The notes under the pieces: generated by a model
Databases searched by the model: none
Told to the model about the DNA's origin: nothing
Seen by the model: only the letters and a program-made list of their open reading frames with translations
Translations under genes and position numbers: made by a program
From: Roridomyces roridus
Lineage: Eukaryota; Basidiomycota; Agaricomycetes; Agaricales; Mycenaceae
Direction: 5' to 3'
Assembly (NCBI GenBank): GCA_029378245.1
Contig: JARKIF010000004.1
Location: 2,046,001-2,110,000 of the forward strand
DNA length: 64,000 bases
Part shown: positions 1 to 11,471 of the stretch, one piece after another
Layout of the letters: each line of letters starts with the position of its first letter
Numbering within the stretch: position 1 is the first letter of the stretch

Positions 1-1
1 A

Positions 2-427
2 GGCGCCATGTCATTCAAAGACATCTTCCTCCCGGAGCTCTCCGAGCTGGTGTTGCATAAATTCATTCTGGAGCCAATGATGGCAGAGTACGACACAGTG
101 GAGTTTATTCTCCGGCACAAAAACACCCTGACGCGACTTGAGCTCAGCAGTTGTTCGATCGGCGGTGGCGAGGAGGGGACTCCCATGCCCCGGTTGTGGC
201 ATGCCGTATTCAAGAGCTTTGAAAAAGAGCTGGTGAATTTGAAGGAATTTGTTCTTTTGGACGAGGAAGGCGGCGAGGACTTTGACGAGAGGTTGATGTA
301 CACGGTGTTGTTGGCCGGAGACGGATATGCGATTGCGGAGGACGAAATTGGTGGTGGGGAGGAGGATTTGGCTGCGCTTGAGAGTTTGCGGGAGGTTATG
401 AATTCTCGCAATACTTTCGATGAGTAA
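2..427 (+). CDS. F-box/LRR-like protein, C-terminal part (5' end outside window)
   Basis: The frame is open from base 2 to a TAA at 425-427, so the window edge cuts off the N-terminal part; the ATG at 8 is internal. The peptide has leucine-rich, F-box-protein-like spacing (DIFLPELSELVLHKFILEP, then RHKNTLTRLEL) and an acidic tail. It is clearly paralogous to the decayed gene at 11472-12688, where the same DIFLP-ELSELVL-KFILEP and RHKNTL motifs recur in the same order. Family inference: F-box-type fungal proteins normally recruit targets to SCF ubiquitin ligases, but the F-box itself lies outside this window. No substrate can be named. Confidence 0.6.
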   Translation, partial: GAMSFKDIFLPELSELVLHKFILEPMMAEYDTVEFILRHKNTLTRLELSSCSIGGGEEGTPMPRLWHAVFKSFEKELVNLKEFVLLDEEGGEDFDERLMYTVLLAGDGYAIAEDEIGGGEEDLAALESLREVMNSRNTFDE

Positions 428-586
428 GTAGGTAAACATTGAATCAATGCAACAGAAAAAAAAGGAGTGCAAGTGGAATGTTCAAACAATGAAACACGCC
501 TCTGCAAGTTCACCACCGAAGCGCCTCAACATCTATCAGGAAAACAGCAAACAGCAAGTTATTACTTAGCATCATTACACAGTAGC

Positions 587-1706
587 TCAAAAGTACATTT
601 CGTGGCTCGCCAAAGTCTCACGATGCTTCGCCACAAGTCGAAGCAGCTTATTCCCCGCTCTGGAAATAAACCGAATGAAAACCTCGGAGATAAATAGAAA
701 AAAAAAGAGCACCCACCCAGGTTCCTGCAAGCACTCGGCGTTCCCCACAAAATCCCCAATCGCATACGGGTCTCCATCTGCGAGGAGGTACTCGCGGTCT
801 TGGTAAGCGACAGAGTGTGACCACCGCGTTTTGGTCTTCACGCCGTCGCAGTCGATCGACCACGAGGTGAGCGGGCTCATGTCCATGTCTAGATGCGCAT
901 TCGAGATGGGAATTTTCCACGTAAAGCGATCTCCAACCCAGCGGAGGACGCGGACGCCTATTTCAGATCGGTGGCTCACGGACGGCCAGTGAATCAGCTC
1001 CCATCCACGTTCCGCGTACTTCTGGCGGCCTGCTTCTTGCCCAGCGCCGACGGTCTCGATGATGAGCGCTTTGTTGTCGATGAAGGTGCTGCGGGGGTAG
1101 AGTGCGTAGGCCGATGTGTGAGAAATAATATTCATCACACATGCTGGGGTGTTGTTAGCGGGAGAATGAGAAGACATAGACGTGTTGCGACGCACTGGTA
1201 TGAAAGCTAAGGATCGTCTCCATGGGTGTCAACGCCCCAATAATGAGTTGCACCTTTTTATCGCCCTTTTGAAAGTCCAGGACGTCGGAGATTCCACGAC
1301 CGAGGTAGCTCGGGCCTTTTTCCGCGACGGAGAACGGAAGTTGTTGGAGGGCGTTGGGCTTTTGTGATTTGCGTGCGAGGAAGGTGTAGCCGTTTTTGAG
1401 CAGGAATTGAACAGGGCCTTCTGCTTTCGGGCGATGCGCGTATATGTCGAGATCCGACCCTGGATAAGTGATGCGGTTGAAGAATTGGAGCGCGGTGGAA
1501 CCCGATATGAGGGTGCCCGTCTCCGCCTGCATGCGCTGGAAACGGGCTACTTCGGCGTCGGTGCCAAAGAATGGGACAAGGATACGCGTGATATTAAAGC
1601 AGACGTTGTGGATGAGCATGTAGATCCGTCTGCTGGTGCGCATGAGTCGGACGAGGTCTTGGGCGGACAGATGTACGAAAAGCGCGTCGTGCGGAAAGAT
1701 GGACAT
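587..1706 (-). CDS. Nucleotidyltransferase-fold protein, intact copy (copy A)
   Basis: Three exons on the minus strand: 1706-1196, 1143-735 and 659-587. The phases sum to 331 codons, giving a 330-aa protein. The N-terminal ~50 residues (MSIFPHDALFVHLSAQDLV onward) look like a degenerate F-box helix bundle. The centre carries GSTALQFF followed about 10 residues later by GSDLDIY, the G-S...D-x-D arrangement of the nucleotidyltransferase fold. Such proteins are common and uncharacterised in agaricomycetes, and no substrate is known to me. Introns were confirmed by comparison with the inverted copy at 31682-32769, which has the same three-exon structure. The start is the first ATG after the shared 174-bp promoter with the SDR gene at 1881. 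This copy has no stop or frameshift, unlike its partner. Confidence 0.75.
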
Positions 1707-1880
1707 GTTGCTTTGAACGTTGAGTAGGAGACTCGGGAAACGACGCGTCCACTCACAAGAATCTGAGAGCGGCTGAGTTAGGAGACAGAGACATGATGAT
1801 GGTGGTGGGAAGAAAGGTGGCAGAAATGATGGAGTGATCCGAAGCACGGCATTCGTCTTTCTTGTCATCAACCACCACCA
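1707..1880. promoter_or_regulatory. Shared divergent promoter region (copy A)
   Basis: These 174 bp separate the ATG of the nucleotidyltransferase-fold gene (minus) from the ATG of the SDR gene (plus). Both genes must be transcribed from here in opposite directions, so a bidirectional promoter is the simplest reading. The same head-to-head arrangement, with recognisable sequence, recurs in inverted orientation at 31523-31681. No specific factor site was recognised. Confidence 0.5.
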
Positions 1881-3081
1881 ATGGCTGCCATTCGTCCTCT
1901 CTTCGTCGTTGCAGGTGCTGATTCCTCTATTTTTTGATCCATCAGACTGAATACCCCTCAGGTATCGGGAATGCCGCTGGAACTGGGGCAGCCGCCGCGT
2001 CAGCACCTCTCGTCGCCTGAATCCATGCCCAAGGTTGACCCCATTATCTCTCACAGACGGACCTTCTCCAAAGCGGGATATAGCGTTGCTCTGCTGGCAC
2101 GGAGACAAGGCTCCTTGGACGCCCTCGCCGCAGAACTTAAAGGCAGCGGCGGAGATGTTAGCCAGCTGACAAACTTGGTTCGGGATTCACGGGGCTAACG
2201 ATTGTCAGGCGGCCTCATTCTGCATGCCGTCCTACACGCCAAAGGATTTCAACTCCACTTTCTCAGCTATAAGGTCCCACTTCCCCGACTCCAAGTACTC
2301 TCTGCGCGCCGCGTTGTGGAACGTCGGATTTGCCGTGTGGAAGCCGTTCCTGCAAGTGACGCCCGAGGAGGTGCAAGAATGTCCGTTCCTGCCATCCATT
2401 CACTCAGCCACTGATTCTTCCTCGTAGCCCTCGACACCAACGTCAGCGCCGCATTTGCCTTTTCCCGTGAAGCGATCCTCCGATTCAAACGAAACACCGT
2501 CGACGCAGAGAACCCTGCGCGTGGGACGCTCATATTCACCGGTGCGACGGCGAGTACGCGGGGCAATACGATGACTTCCGCGTTTGCGATAGGCAAGTTT
2601 GGGGCGAGGGCGTTGAGTCAGTCCCTTGCGAAGGAATTTGGCAAAGATGATATACATGTGAGTTGGTTTGCATTCTTCGTGGACACTGGACTGATATTTG
2701 AGGATAGGTTGCTCATGTGCGTATCCTCTTAGCAGTCATTTCTATTGAACTGAATCCTCCAGGCCATTATTGATGGACGTACGTTTGCCGTCCTGACATT
2801 CTTCAATTGTTGCTGACTTGAACAAAAGAAATCATGACCGGCTCCGCACTCGACAATGGCCAGCCACCCTCAGGACTGAGCCCCGAGAGCATCGCGCAGG
2901 TTTGTCTTGCCTCGCATCGAGTTCGATATCAATATACTCACACTTGCATGTAGTCCTACCTGTATCTCGTAAACCAAGAGAAGAGCGCGTGGACATGGGA
3001 GCTCGATCGTGCGTTTTGTTTTCCTTGGACCATCGTATGCTTGACCTCCTTCCAGTCCGTCCGGCGCATGAAAAGTGGTGA
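1881..3081 (+). CDS. Short-chain dehydrogenase/reductase (SDR), intact copy (copy A)
   Basis: Multi-exon gene. The first exons are 1881-1914, 1962-1998, 2057-2156, 2209-2380 and one from 2428; small downstream exons end at the TGA at 3079-3081. The N-terminus FVVAG-IGNAAGTGAAAA matches the Rossmann nucleotide-binding glycine motif, followed by SKAGYSVALLARR (second strand of the fold), DTNVSAAFAFSREA, TLIFTGATAS, then SAFAIGKFGARALSQSLAKE (active-site helix) and HVSWFAFFVDTG. The C-terminus LRPAHEKW is typical of this SDR subgroup. In the active-site motif Phe stands where classical SDRs have Tyr (F-x3-K). It would be an NAD(P)(H)-dependent oxidoreductase of unknown substrate, probably cytosolic. 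Exon phases agree with copy B. Confidence 0.75.
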
Positions 3082-3279
3082 TGTTCTGCGCGTAATCATT
3101 TCGATGTATACTGTACATCGTGTCGATGAAATCCCAAACACGTCTTACCGCCCACAAAAGTTTTGCTGTGCCCTGGGTCCTTGGTGGCATCATCTTGCTT
3201 TCCGAGTCACCCAAACCGACGTTCCTGCCACGTTTTGCCAGCTCACTGGACACCAACTAGGCGATACGGAGTGTGGTCT

Positions 3280-6240
3280 GTAACGCCCAGCAGCACCTGG
3301 GGTGCGTCCACTTGCAATATGTGTATGAGCACAGAGTTGTGTGGAAAGTCCCTGTTCGAGTCGGGGTTGGGTTATTCATCTTAACAGTCCGCCTTTTTCT
3401 TTCTTACTGTTTCCAAAGGACCTGGGATCAGGATATAGTGCTCCGCCAAGGGTTCGGGCCTTTTTGTAATTAGGGTGTTGGTGACCGCTGACTATTCAGT
3501 CTTGACGCTCGGTCACTCGGTGTGCCCCCACCGGTTGTGGCCCACTTTCCGCGTTGTGTGGAAGATCCTCGTTCGACTCGGGGTTGAGTGATTCTCGTTT
3601 CTTGCTCTCTTTTGTTGAAGGAATTAGTCCTACCTTTCTCCCGAGGCCCGCAAGCATTTGGACCAGGGATAAGGCCGAGAACCGTCTACCATTCATCCAG
3701 CTGGAATTCTACTACGAATGACACCCAGTAGTACTTATTGACCTGCAATGACGGGGTAATTTTCCAAAGTCATGTAAGTTCCCCGTTCGACTCGAGGGCT
3801 GGGTGGTGCGGAGTCGGTCTTGCGCGCAGTGCCAGTTGCCCCCCCTTTTCGTTTGGTTTCCGTTGTGTTGAAGGAAGGGGACGTTGAGTCCCATTGCGGG
3901 GAAGTAATTTATCTTGAGATTTCATTTTTTGATTGTGAACTTGGAAGTCTGGGTACCATAGCCAGGCGTAAGCAATTCAGAGGTTGCACTCAGAAGCACT
4001 TGGTGTGCGTCCATTAGCAATATTAATGATTCATTGGGCGCGACGATGGACGAGGCTGTTATATATGCATACTAATAGTTCCCGAAACGTTAACCCACAC
4101 TGAGAGCATTCAGATTACCTTGAATGTTCAATTGGGAATAATGGTCTGTGCGAGCTTTTTTCAGTCGAATAATTAACGGCGCGACACAAGGAGAAAGGGA
4201 CGTAACTTTTTCTTCGTTTCGTGCCAAATTCTGTTGGAGTTTCGAGGAATCTGGGTAGGGGAAAGCTCTAGGATTTGGTATGTATATTTCGCGCTTTTTT
4301 ATGCCCTGGGACGAAGACACGAAGGAGTGTAAATGGCTGCTGCTTGAATTCACCTCGCGTAGATTTACTCCAGGTTCAGGTTCAGGAATTCACACCCAGC
4401 AGCACATGGTGTACATCGGCATTTCTTCTGGCGGTACTAGCTCTAGTGGAGGTTTCCTGTTCGATTCGGGTCCGGGTGGTAATCAGCCATTTGCATGTCT
4501 TTTTTTCAGTGGATTCTATCCCACAGCGGCGGCAGAGAGAGAGAAATTATATCAGAGCAGAAGGTTCAACAGCAACTCTCTGTTCGTTTTGAGCCAAATG
4601 CCAGTTGGAGTTTCGTAGGAATGGCCGCCTTCGCTTGAACCCTGAATTTAACGCAGGAGAGCAGACGTCCAGATGAATGGCAGGGGAGATTACACTTCGC
4701 GCATCTGTTGAAGGGATCGTCCTACGTCAAGCCTACATACGAGAAAAGTGTCTGCGAAATTCGGCAGCACGAGGTCAGGAAGCATCCCGTTGACATCGCA
4801 ATTTGAAGACGGCGGCACATGGGTGTGCATCCACAGCATTTAGAGGGAAAAACGAAGCTGCCTCAGTGGAAGTACCCTGTTCGATTCAGGGCTGGGTCTT
4901 GGTGAAGAGTTGCGTCGATTTTCTTGTTTCAATTGAATAATAATTCACACACAGTGAGAGAAATAGGCTAGAGCAGATTGTTGGAAGGTTTTGAGCCCAA
5001 TCCAAGTTGGAGGTCTCGAAGAATCGCCGCCTTCGCTTGAACCCATGAAATTAGTGCACAGGAGAAAAAAGCTCGAGATCTCCAGGAATGACAAGTCTCA
5101 GCACATTGCGTGTTTGCACGCCACTTGGACAGGGTCAAGTTGAGGTGGAAGCCTCCCGTTTGCTTCTGGCACTCACCAAATTCAAGGTGCGGGCCCCGTT
5201 CGACTCGGGACTGGGCAATGAGTCTGAATTAAGTCTGAATCAACATTCGCTTTTTGCGCCAGCCGCAGGCCCAGATGCGAAGACTCGAAGGAGTGTAAAC
5301 TATTGCTGGTTTGAATTCAACTCGCGTAGATTTACTCCAGGTTCAGCAGAAAGCATTCACACCCAGCAGCACATGGTGTGCATCCACGGCATTTAGTGTT
5401 TTGTGGATGATTGGCTCAAGTGGACATGTCCTGTTCGATTCGGGGCTGGGCGATGGAGTTGAAATTGCATCGAGGTTTTTGGTCGATTGGTTCATGCACA
5501 GAGAAGGGAAGGTATAGCGACAACTGTTTGTACGCCTTCGAGCTAAATGCAAACAGGAGGTTTGAGAAATCATCGAATTTGTGGATTGTTGCGCAGGAGA
5601 GCAGACGTCGAGCGGAATGACAGGGGAGAGCATGTTTCGCGCATTTGTTGAAGGGATCGTCCTACGTCAAACCTACATACAAGAAAGTGCCTGCGCTGAT
5701 GTACGCAACTGAAGTTGAGGGTAAGGATGAGTCCCGTTCGCTCTGGAACCCCCAATTTGACGGTGCACGGACCCTGTTCGACTCGGGACCGGGCGATAAA
5801 CAAGCATTTGACGTGTCCTTTTGCTCCAGTCGAAGGCACAAAGACTCGTCTTGTTGAATTCAACTTGCATTTCATTTACCCCGTGTGTAGGAGACAGTAT
5901 TCACACCCAGAAGCACATGTCAGTGTGCATCCACGGCATTTAGCTCTTGTAGTCGAGAATTGGCTCAAGTGGACATGTCCTGTTCGATTCGGGGCTGGGT
6001 GATGCTGGTAGAAAGACTGGATTTTTTCTTCTTTCAGTTGAGTAATATAATTCACAGCGGCAGAGACAAGGTAGTCTTCGCCTTTGAGACTAATGCAAGT
6101 GGGGGTTTGAAGAATCGTCGACGTCGCGTTCACTTCATATATTTCGCCCATGGTGCCTACAAGAAAGCACTAGCGCCACTCGTCCGATTGCCATCTTGCT
6201 TGTCGAGGTAGAAGCGTCCCGTTCGATTCTGGGCTAGTGC
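3280..6240 (+). repeat. Array of tRNA T-arm-bearing repeats (cluster 1, about ten units)
   Basis: Ten copies of a GTTCGANTCGG core, followed by a GGCTGGG-like tail, occur at about 3353, 3571, 3785, 4459, 4879, 5198, 5433, 5775, 5982 and 6221, all on the plus strand. The flanks form a 5-bp stem closing a 7-nt TTCGATT loop, as in a tRNA T-arm. Between cores, other shared blocks recur: ACACCCAGCAGCACATGGTG, GCATCCACGGCATTTAG, GGCTCAAGTGGACATGTCC and GAAGACACGAAGGAGTGTAAA-like text. Units are about 200-400 bp and diverged, with no conserved long ORF. TGGCTCAAGTGG at about 5411 and 5960 fits a pol III A-box, but lies only 9 nt before the T-arm, too close for a normal tRNA promoter. Best read as a SINE-like or tandem repeat family. 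Confidence 0.7.
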
Positions 6241-6480
6241 ACTTCCAACAACGTTGACTGCTTTGTGTACCCGCTGAAGAAAGATGGGCTTTACGGAGAC
6301 GTTGGAGCTCGGGAAGATTAAAGATGACAGGTAGATGAAGTCGGCTCCAAGCGTACGTCGGTAGAAAGTGATAGAAATCAAAGAGAATCCAGTTCAAGGC
6401 GGTCGAAAGTTTCGCGGGATGATGGGGGTTTTTTTGTTCTTGGGAAGGAGTTCCATCGGAAGCAGAAGCCACGGAATTGA
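6241..6480 (-). repeat. Dispersed repeat, related to 27830-28055
   Basis: Reading the minus strand here, blocks such as TTTGATTTCTA, TCATCTACCTGTC, GAGCTCCAACGTCTCCGTAA and TCCGTGGC-TCTGCTTCCGATGG recur in order on the plus strand at 27830-28055. In both places the block lies next to a T-arm repeat cluster (3280-6240 and 29552-30190). It therefore looks like the outer edge of the larger duplicated tract. Both copies can be read as short open frames, but they disagree in frame and contain stops, so no gene is called. Confidence 0.55.
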
Positions 6481-7015
6481 ATTCTCTCCGCGTGGAAAGC
6501 TATTTTATTTTCTGCTGGAATCGGACCCAAGACGGACGCAGATCGTTATATTGAAGTTCTCGTGAGAGAGAGTGTGGCGGCGTGTTGTCAAGTCAAAGTG
6601 CAGCCAGCAAGACGGCGGCGGCCGAATGTGGTGATAGGAGGGAGGAGGAGAGGGGCTACTGCTCTTCCTCTTCCTCTCCCTCGTCGTTGCCAGCACCCAG
6701 GGGGCGCCACACCACACCGCCCAACGCCGCATCCATGTTCGGAGATGGAGAAGAGGACGACGAACATTGATGCTATCTTTTGGCCGGTGGCGTCGGTTTT
6801 GTCAAGTCGGTTGATAGTCTCTTTGACGGTCTGGACCCGGAGCCAAAAAAGGCAGTTTGATCGCACGTCTCCCTTGCCTTTGCAAGCAGGCTTCTATTTT
6901 TCTGTGACTTCTGCCAGCTGGACACGACCGCCACGACGCCCGCGACGCTCCTTGGACATCCACATACCCTCTCCGACGATACCACTACCCTACGACTATC
7001 TTACATCCAAAGTAA
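6481..7015 (+). promoter_or_regulatory. Upstream region of the xylulokinase gene
   Basis: No gene seen. The stretch becomes CT-rich and GC-rich toward the ATG at 7016, as expected of a fungal promoter and 5' UTR (for example the CTCTTCCTCTTCCTCTCCC run near 6662). The open frames here (up to 178 codons) have low-complexity Arg/Pro-rich translations and are rejected as coding. Confidence 0.35.
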
Positions 7016-9717
7016 ATGCCTCCGCCGCCCAACCTCTTCCTCGGCCTCGAGCTCGCCGTCGATCAGCTCCGCGCTACTCTCGTCGACGAGTCCCTTGAGC
7101 TCGTGGGCGTAGAATGCGTCGACTTTGACAGCGAGCTTGCAGAGTATCAGTGAGCTTGCTTATCGCGTTCTTCATCGATCTCTTCTTCTGACTGCATTTT
7201 TTTCCCTGCGCAGGACTCAGGGCGGGATCTTTACGACCCCGGGTGAGGCATACACTACCCCGGTTGAGATGTGGATCAAGGGCCTCGGTACGTCTTTCTC
7301 CACCAGCGTAAATCTCCACGTCTCTAAAATTTGCTTCCGTTGATCAGACATTATCTTGGAGAAAGTGTCCCGCAACTACGATATAGCGCGTGTAAAATGC
7401 ATCGGCGGGTCTGCCCAGCATGCCCTGGTCTGGTGGAAGTCGACGACAGTCCCGTCGCTCTCGTCACTGGACCCCCACGTGCCCCTCGTCCAGCACCTTT
7501 CAGCCGCCCACTTTTCCCTCCCCAACACGCCCATCGCCCAGGATGTCTCGTCCCACAGCCAGGCACTCACCGTCGAGGCCCTCGTCGGTGGACCAGACCA
7601 CATGGCCGCCCGCGTTGGCACCGCTTCCCACCCTTCCATCCTCTCCGCCCAAATCCTCCGCGTCCGTGAAACCTGGCCCCAGGAAGTCTACGCCCGCACT
7701 GGTCGCGTCCAGCTTGCTTCTGCCTTCCTAGGCTCCCTCGTAGCAGGCAAATGGCTTCCCATGGCCGAGGCCGAAGCGTGTGCCTCGGGCATGTGGAGTC
7801 ACACCACCGGAACTTGGGACGAGGGAATCTTGGACTTTGTCGGTGGTTCTCGCGAGGACGGTCGGCGTGTACGAGGCTGGCTTGGTGACGTCGATGTCGG
7901 AGGCGGCGCTCGTCGTGGAGGCAACGTCTCGCGTTACCTCGTCGAGCGGTATGGCTTTGATGCCGAAACGGGCGTGATTCCCTTTACCTCGGACGCCCTT
8001 GCCGCTTACCTCTCCCTGGCACCGGGTCCGAGTGACGCAGTAGTTCAATTCGGCCCCGTGGACTCGCTCCTGGCGCCAGCAGCGCATTATCTCCCGACGC
8101 GTTTGTATAGTTTGTATCCCCATCCAGCGCAGGACCCTGGTGAAAAGCGGCGTTATATCGCTGTCTTGACGAGTAGGAACGCGGACGTGCCTAGGGCATT
8201 GGTCCGCGACATGTACACAAAGAGCTGGAGTGCGTTTGATCGCCTCGTCGCGATCGTCCCTCCTGGCGGATCTATTGGGTTAGAGACTCTTTATTCTTCG
8301 TTTTTCTCGATTCTAACGATGATGCAGCCTCGATGACAAACTGTTTGCCTTTTGGCACCTCCAACCCGACTCGCACCCCTTTGCGCACACTAAAGGCATC
8401 TACCGCTTCGAAACAGGCATCAAAGTCACTGAATTCCGTGACCTACGCGCCAACCCTCGCTGCCTGCTCGAATCCCAAGTCCTTTCTCTGCGTGTCAAGT
8501 ATGCTCGCATGCGGAGCACCGGTGTCCTCGCTTCTGCATCGCCGACACCCAGCTTGCCAGCCACGGCTCACGGCGCCCACGCTGCTGCCCTCCTCGCCAA
8601 GTCGCAAGCAGTTTCGTCCATCCCCACCCGCTCAGCGACACACCGTCCTCCCCCGCCTGTTTCCGCCGCTCTGGGATTAGCTTTTGATCCGTACGACGCC
8701 GCCCCGCTTCCTACACGTATCTTGGCCACTGGAGCTGCAGCAAACTTCCCCGCCATGGCTAACCTCGTATGTGATGTATTCAACGCGCCTGTTTTCCTGC
8801 CCACGAGTCAGCTGGCCAGCGCCAGCGTGGGCGGGGCACCGCATCGGAATGCACCGAGTGCGGGATGCCCTGGACGTGCTGCGGTGGGTTCTGCGTATGC
8901 TGCGCGCTGGGTGTGGGGCAGGGAGCGTGAGCGCGAGTTGAGGGAACGAGGAGCGGGTGGTGGAGCTGGTGCTGCTGGGAGTGGGAGTTTTGAGGATGAG
9001 GTGAGGAGGTTGTGGACCAAGAGGTGGAATTCGACTGGGGGGTCGCCGATGAGGGCTTCGGTGTATCAGGGTGGCAGTGGGACCAGTACGCCGTATACGA
9101 GGGGTGGGTTGCCTCAGCGAGCCCCAAATGCGCTTTTGGAGGAAGATGAGGAGGGCGACGAGGATGCTATGGATGCCAGGGAGAGGGAGAGGCAGATGTA
9201 TGGCAGTCGGAGTGGGAGTGGGAGCGCGAGTCCTGGCATTATCGGGTCCGCCTCTGGGTCGGCTTATGGTGGGTATGAGAGCCCTGTTCATGGGGGTGGC
9301 ACGCCGACCTACGAGGCGCCCTCCTACGGCGGGTTAACGCCCAGCTCGAGTGGTGGGAGCTTGATGAGCACCAGCAGCAGCGCCATGAGCGTATCCACAG
9401 CCTACACCTCTCCCGACCTCGCTGCCTCCCTCGGTGGGCTCCTCAGCCCGCTTTCGGCCAATGGAAACGGCGGCAACGGGAGCAGCACGCCGACGCTTGG
9501 GAGTGGACTTATTGGAGCCAACGGTACTGCGCTCGCTGGTACGCCTACGACTCCCACTCCGCTTACACCCGTTGTGCCTATGGCCACTGGGGACAATGAG
9601 CTGCAGGCGGGGCTCGCCAAGGTCGCGGAACCCGATGCCGATGCGTTCCTTGCGTATGCTGCGATCGTCCCCGAGTACTGCCGGCTCGAGGGTATGGTGG
9701 TCAAGGGGATTGTATAA
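7016..9717 (+). CDS. D-xylulose kinase (FGGY family) with low-complexity C-terminal insertion
   Basis: Four exons, 7016-7149, 7214-7287, 7348-8278 and 8328-9717, give 842 aa with phases that close exactly. FGGY-kinase features: N-terminal LFLGLELAVDQLRATLVD (actin-like first strand), QHALVWW, GTWDEGILDFVGGS-type text, FETGIKVTEFRDLR in the second half, and ILATGAAANFPAMANL followed by DVFNAPVF, the conserved ATP-side segment. The enzyme phosphorylates D-xylulose to xylulose 5-phosphate in the cytosol, feeding the pentose phosphate pathway. Family members are usually about 550-620 aa. The excess is a Gly/Ser/Arg-rich insertion at about residues 580-804, after which the normal family tail resumes (LAKVAEPDADAFLAY...VPEYCRLE). 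The in-frame insertion suggests a disordered loop, although an unrecognised intron cannot be excluded. Start: first ATG, with good context. Confidence 0.85.
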
Positions 9718-10278
9718 CCCCAACGAAACAGAATCTCTTTATGGTTTCCCTCGTTCCTTTTTTTTTTTTTTGCTTTCACGTTGTACATCTTTCTTTTGGC
9801 TTGCTCTTCTCCCTTCTTGCATATACTCTGCTGTAACCACACAACCCAAAAAGTAGGCAGGCAAATCTAGTTATCGATATCTCCCACGCACTCTTATTTA
9901 AGCTACCTCCCCCACACAATCTTTCCGGCGCTCGCACCTGATACTTTTTAATCACACGTATCGTATACAGTATACAATATACCAGAGCTACTAAGCACAT
10001 CCATTTGGGTTTGGGATTATCTACCTAGGGACTTTTGTTTGTTTTGAAATTGAATGGAAGAAAGAGATGAGCGGTGTGGTGTCCCGGGTGAATGAATAGA
10101 CAAAGGAAAAGGCGGATAGAGTAAGTCGGTGGAGTGCTGTCCATTTTGAAAGATGGAGAATGTCCTCCCCGGCGGCCTGGAGGTATTACTGAGGACAGGG
10201 AAGACCCGTCGTTTGAATGGCCGAAGGCCTAGGGTAACGAGAGCGGGTGACGTTGCGCAGAGGCACGCCTGGACATCT
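9718..10278. other. Convergent 3' intergenic region
   Basis: Lies between the stop of the plus-strand xylulokinase and the stop of the minus-strand PARG-type gene. It holds a T-run at about 9758-9771 and AT-rich text with GTATAC repeats at about 9958-9980, compatible with 3' processing signals for both genes. No gene or RNA recognised. Confidence 0.4.
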
Positions 10279-11412
10279 CTAGACACTTGTCACTGACGTC
10301 GCAGTGAGAGTCTGTCCGTTTGGTCCCGCGATACATAGCCCCACTGCGACCATAGAGCTCGCACGAGGGATAGACTGCGGGGATAGAGGTCGGCACCGAA
10401 TGGCAGTAGGCGTTACGGCGCGATGATTCCATGCAGAGATCGGTCCCTTTCGTGCTAAGAAACCCTCGATGGTCCTTGCAGTAGCTGCAGATTCATCTGG
10501 CCACTAATATCAGCTCCATCTTCGCACCCAAGAAAACAGAAAACGCACCTGACGCTCAAACGCCTTCCGAAACCTCTCATACGTCGACCGATCCACGACC
10601 GCAAACGCCACATAATCAAAAGACCTCGCAAAACGCGCTGTGGGCCCACACAAGAGTTGAGCCCAGATAGACGCGACGACGTCCACTTCGTTCATGAAGA
10701 CGCCCGTGCCAAAGCTCCCGAGGACGAGACTGCGGACGGCACGGCGCTCGAAGAGGAAGAGGATGCGGGCCATTCGCTCGTGCATGGTGTGGGTAATGTC
10801 CACCTCGATGGCTGCGGTAGAGCCAGGCTGCTTACGGACGAGACCCGCGTGCACGGCAGGACTGGTGACGACGTCCATTAACATTGGAGTCGCTGCAGCG
10901 CCGTCGTCTGTGCGGAAGGCGACTACATTGGGCGAGTAGATCATCGCGTGGGTGTAGAATCCACGATGATGAGGCTGCTCGGTGTGGAGGGAGTAGAATT
11001 GCTGTGCGGTGGGCGTCATGAGTGACGCGTAGAGTGTCGAGCTGCGCGCGATAGACTCTTCTTGGGCGTTCATCCCGTTGATGAACCCGCCTCCGGGTTG
11101 TTCAGCCGAGGCAAAGTTGAGTACGCCGATGGGCGTTTTGTGGCCCTGCACACCGGTACTACGAGCTGCGTCGAGGGTTGTCGTTTCCAAGAACTCGATG
11201 ACGGTGTTATTGGCAGCGACTAATGGCTGAGCTGGGCTGGAGGATTGCCACAGGGAGAGGAGGGAGTCGGGCTCATAGTACGCTGTTCGGAGCTTGGACT
11301 CGACGATCGTGCTGCTTAGATCGTACACGTATCCTTGGACGGTGATTTTCCCGGAGGAGATGGAGGTGAGGGTCGTCTCTGCGATTTCTCGTAGCATGTC
11401 TCTTGCAGTCAT
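10279..11412 (-). CDS. Microbial-type PARG (poly(ADP-ribose) glycohydrolase-like) macrodomain protein
   Basis: Exon 1 11412-10549 and exon 2 10503-10279, joined by a 46-nt intron (GTGCGT donor, CTGAT branch site, TTAG acceptor), give 362 aa. Residues 107-119 hold the catalytic signature GGG-x7-QEE (GGGFINGMNAQEE), which defines the TIGR02452 / bacterial-like PARG family. Upstream IGVLNFAS and downstream LGSFGTGVFMN fit the ADP-ribose-binding loops of the macrodomain fold. Predicted reaction: hydrolysis of ADP-ribose polymers or removal of ADP-ribose from proteins. The catalytic Glu pair is intact. The ATG at 11412 was chosen over one 20 codons upstream because homologous proteins begin near MLREIA. 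It is divergent from the F-box relic at 11472, with 59 bp between. The second exon has no recognisable domain and its frame is less certain. Confidence 0.85.
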
Positions 11413-11471
11413 GGTGGAAGGACGCTTTTGATGCCATCTGATTTGGGACTTGCTTCTACCTCCCTCTTTCA

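Noticed and set aside
5400..5450. Complete pol III gene (A-box TGGCTCAAGTGG plus B-box)
   Set aside because: The A-box and B-box are only 9 nt apart, against about 30-60 nt needed in tRNAs and SINEs.
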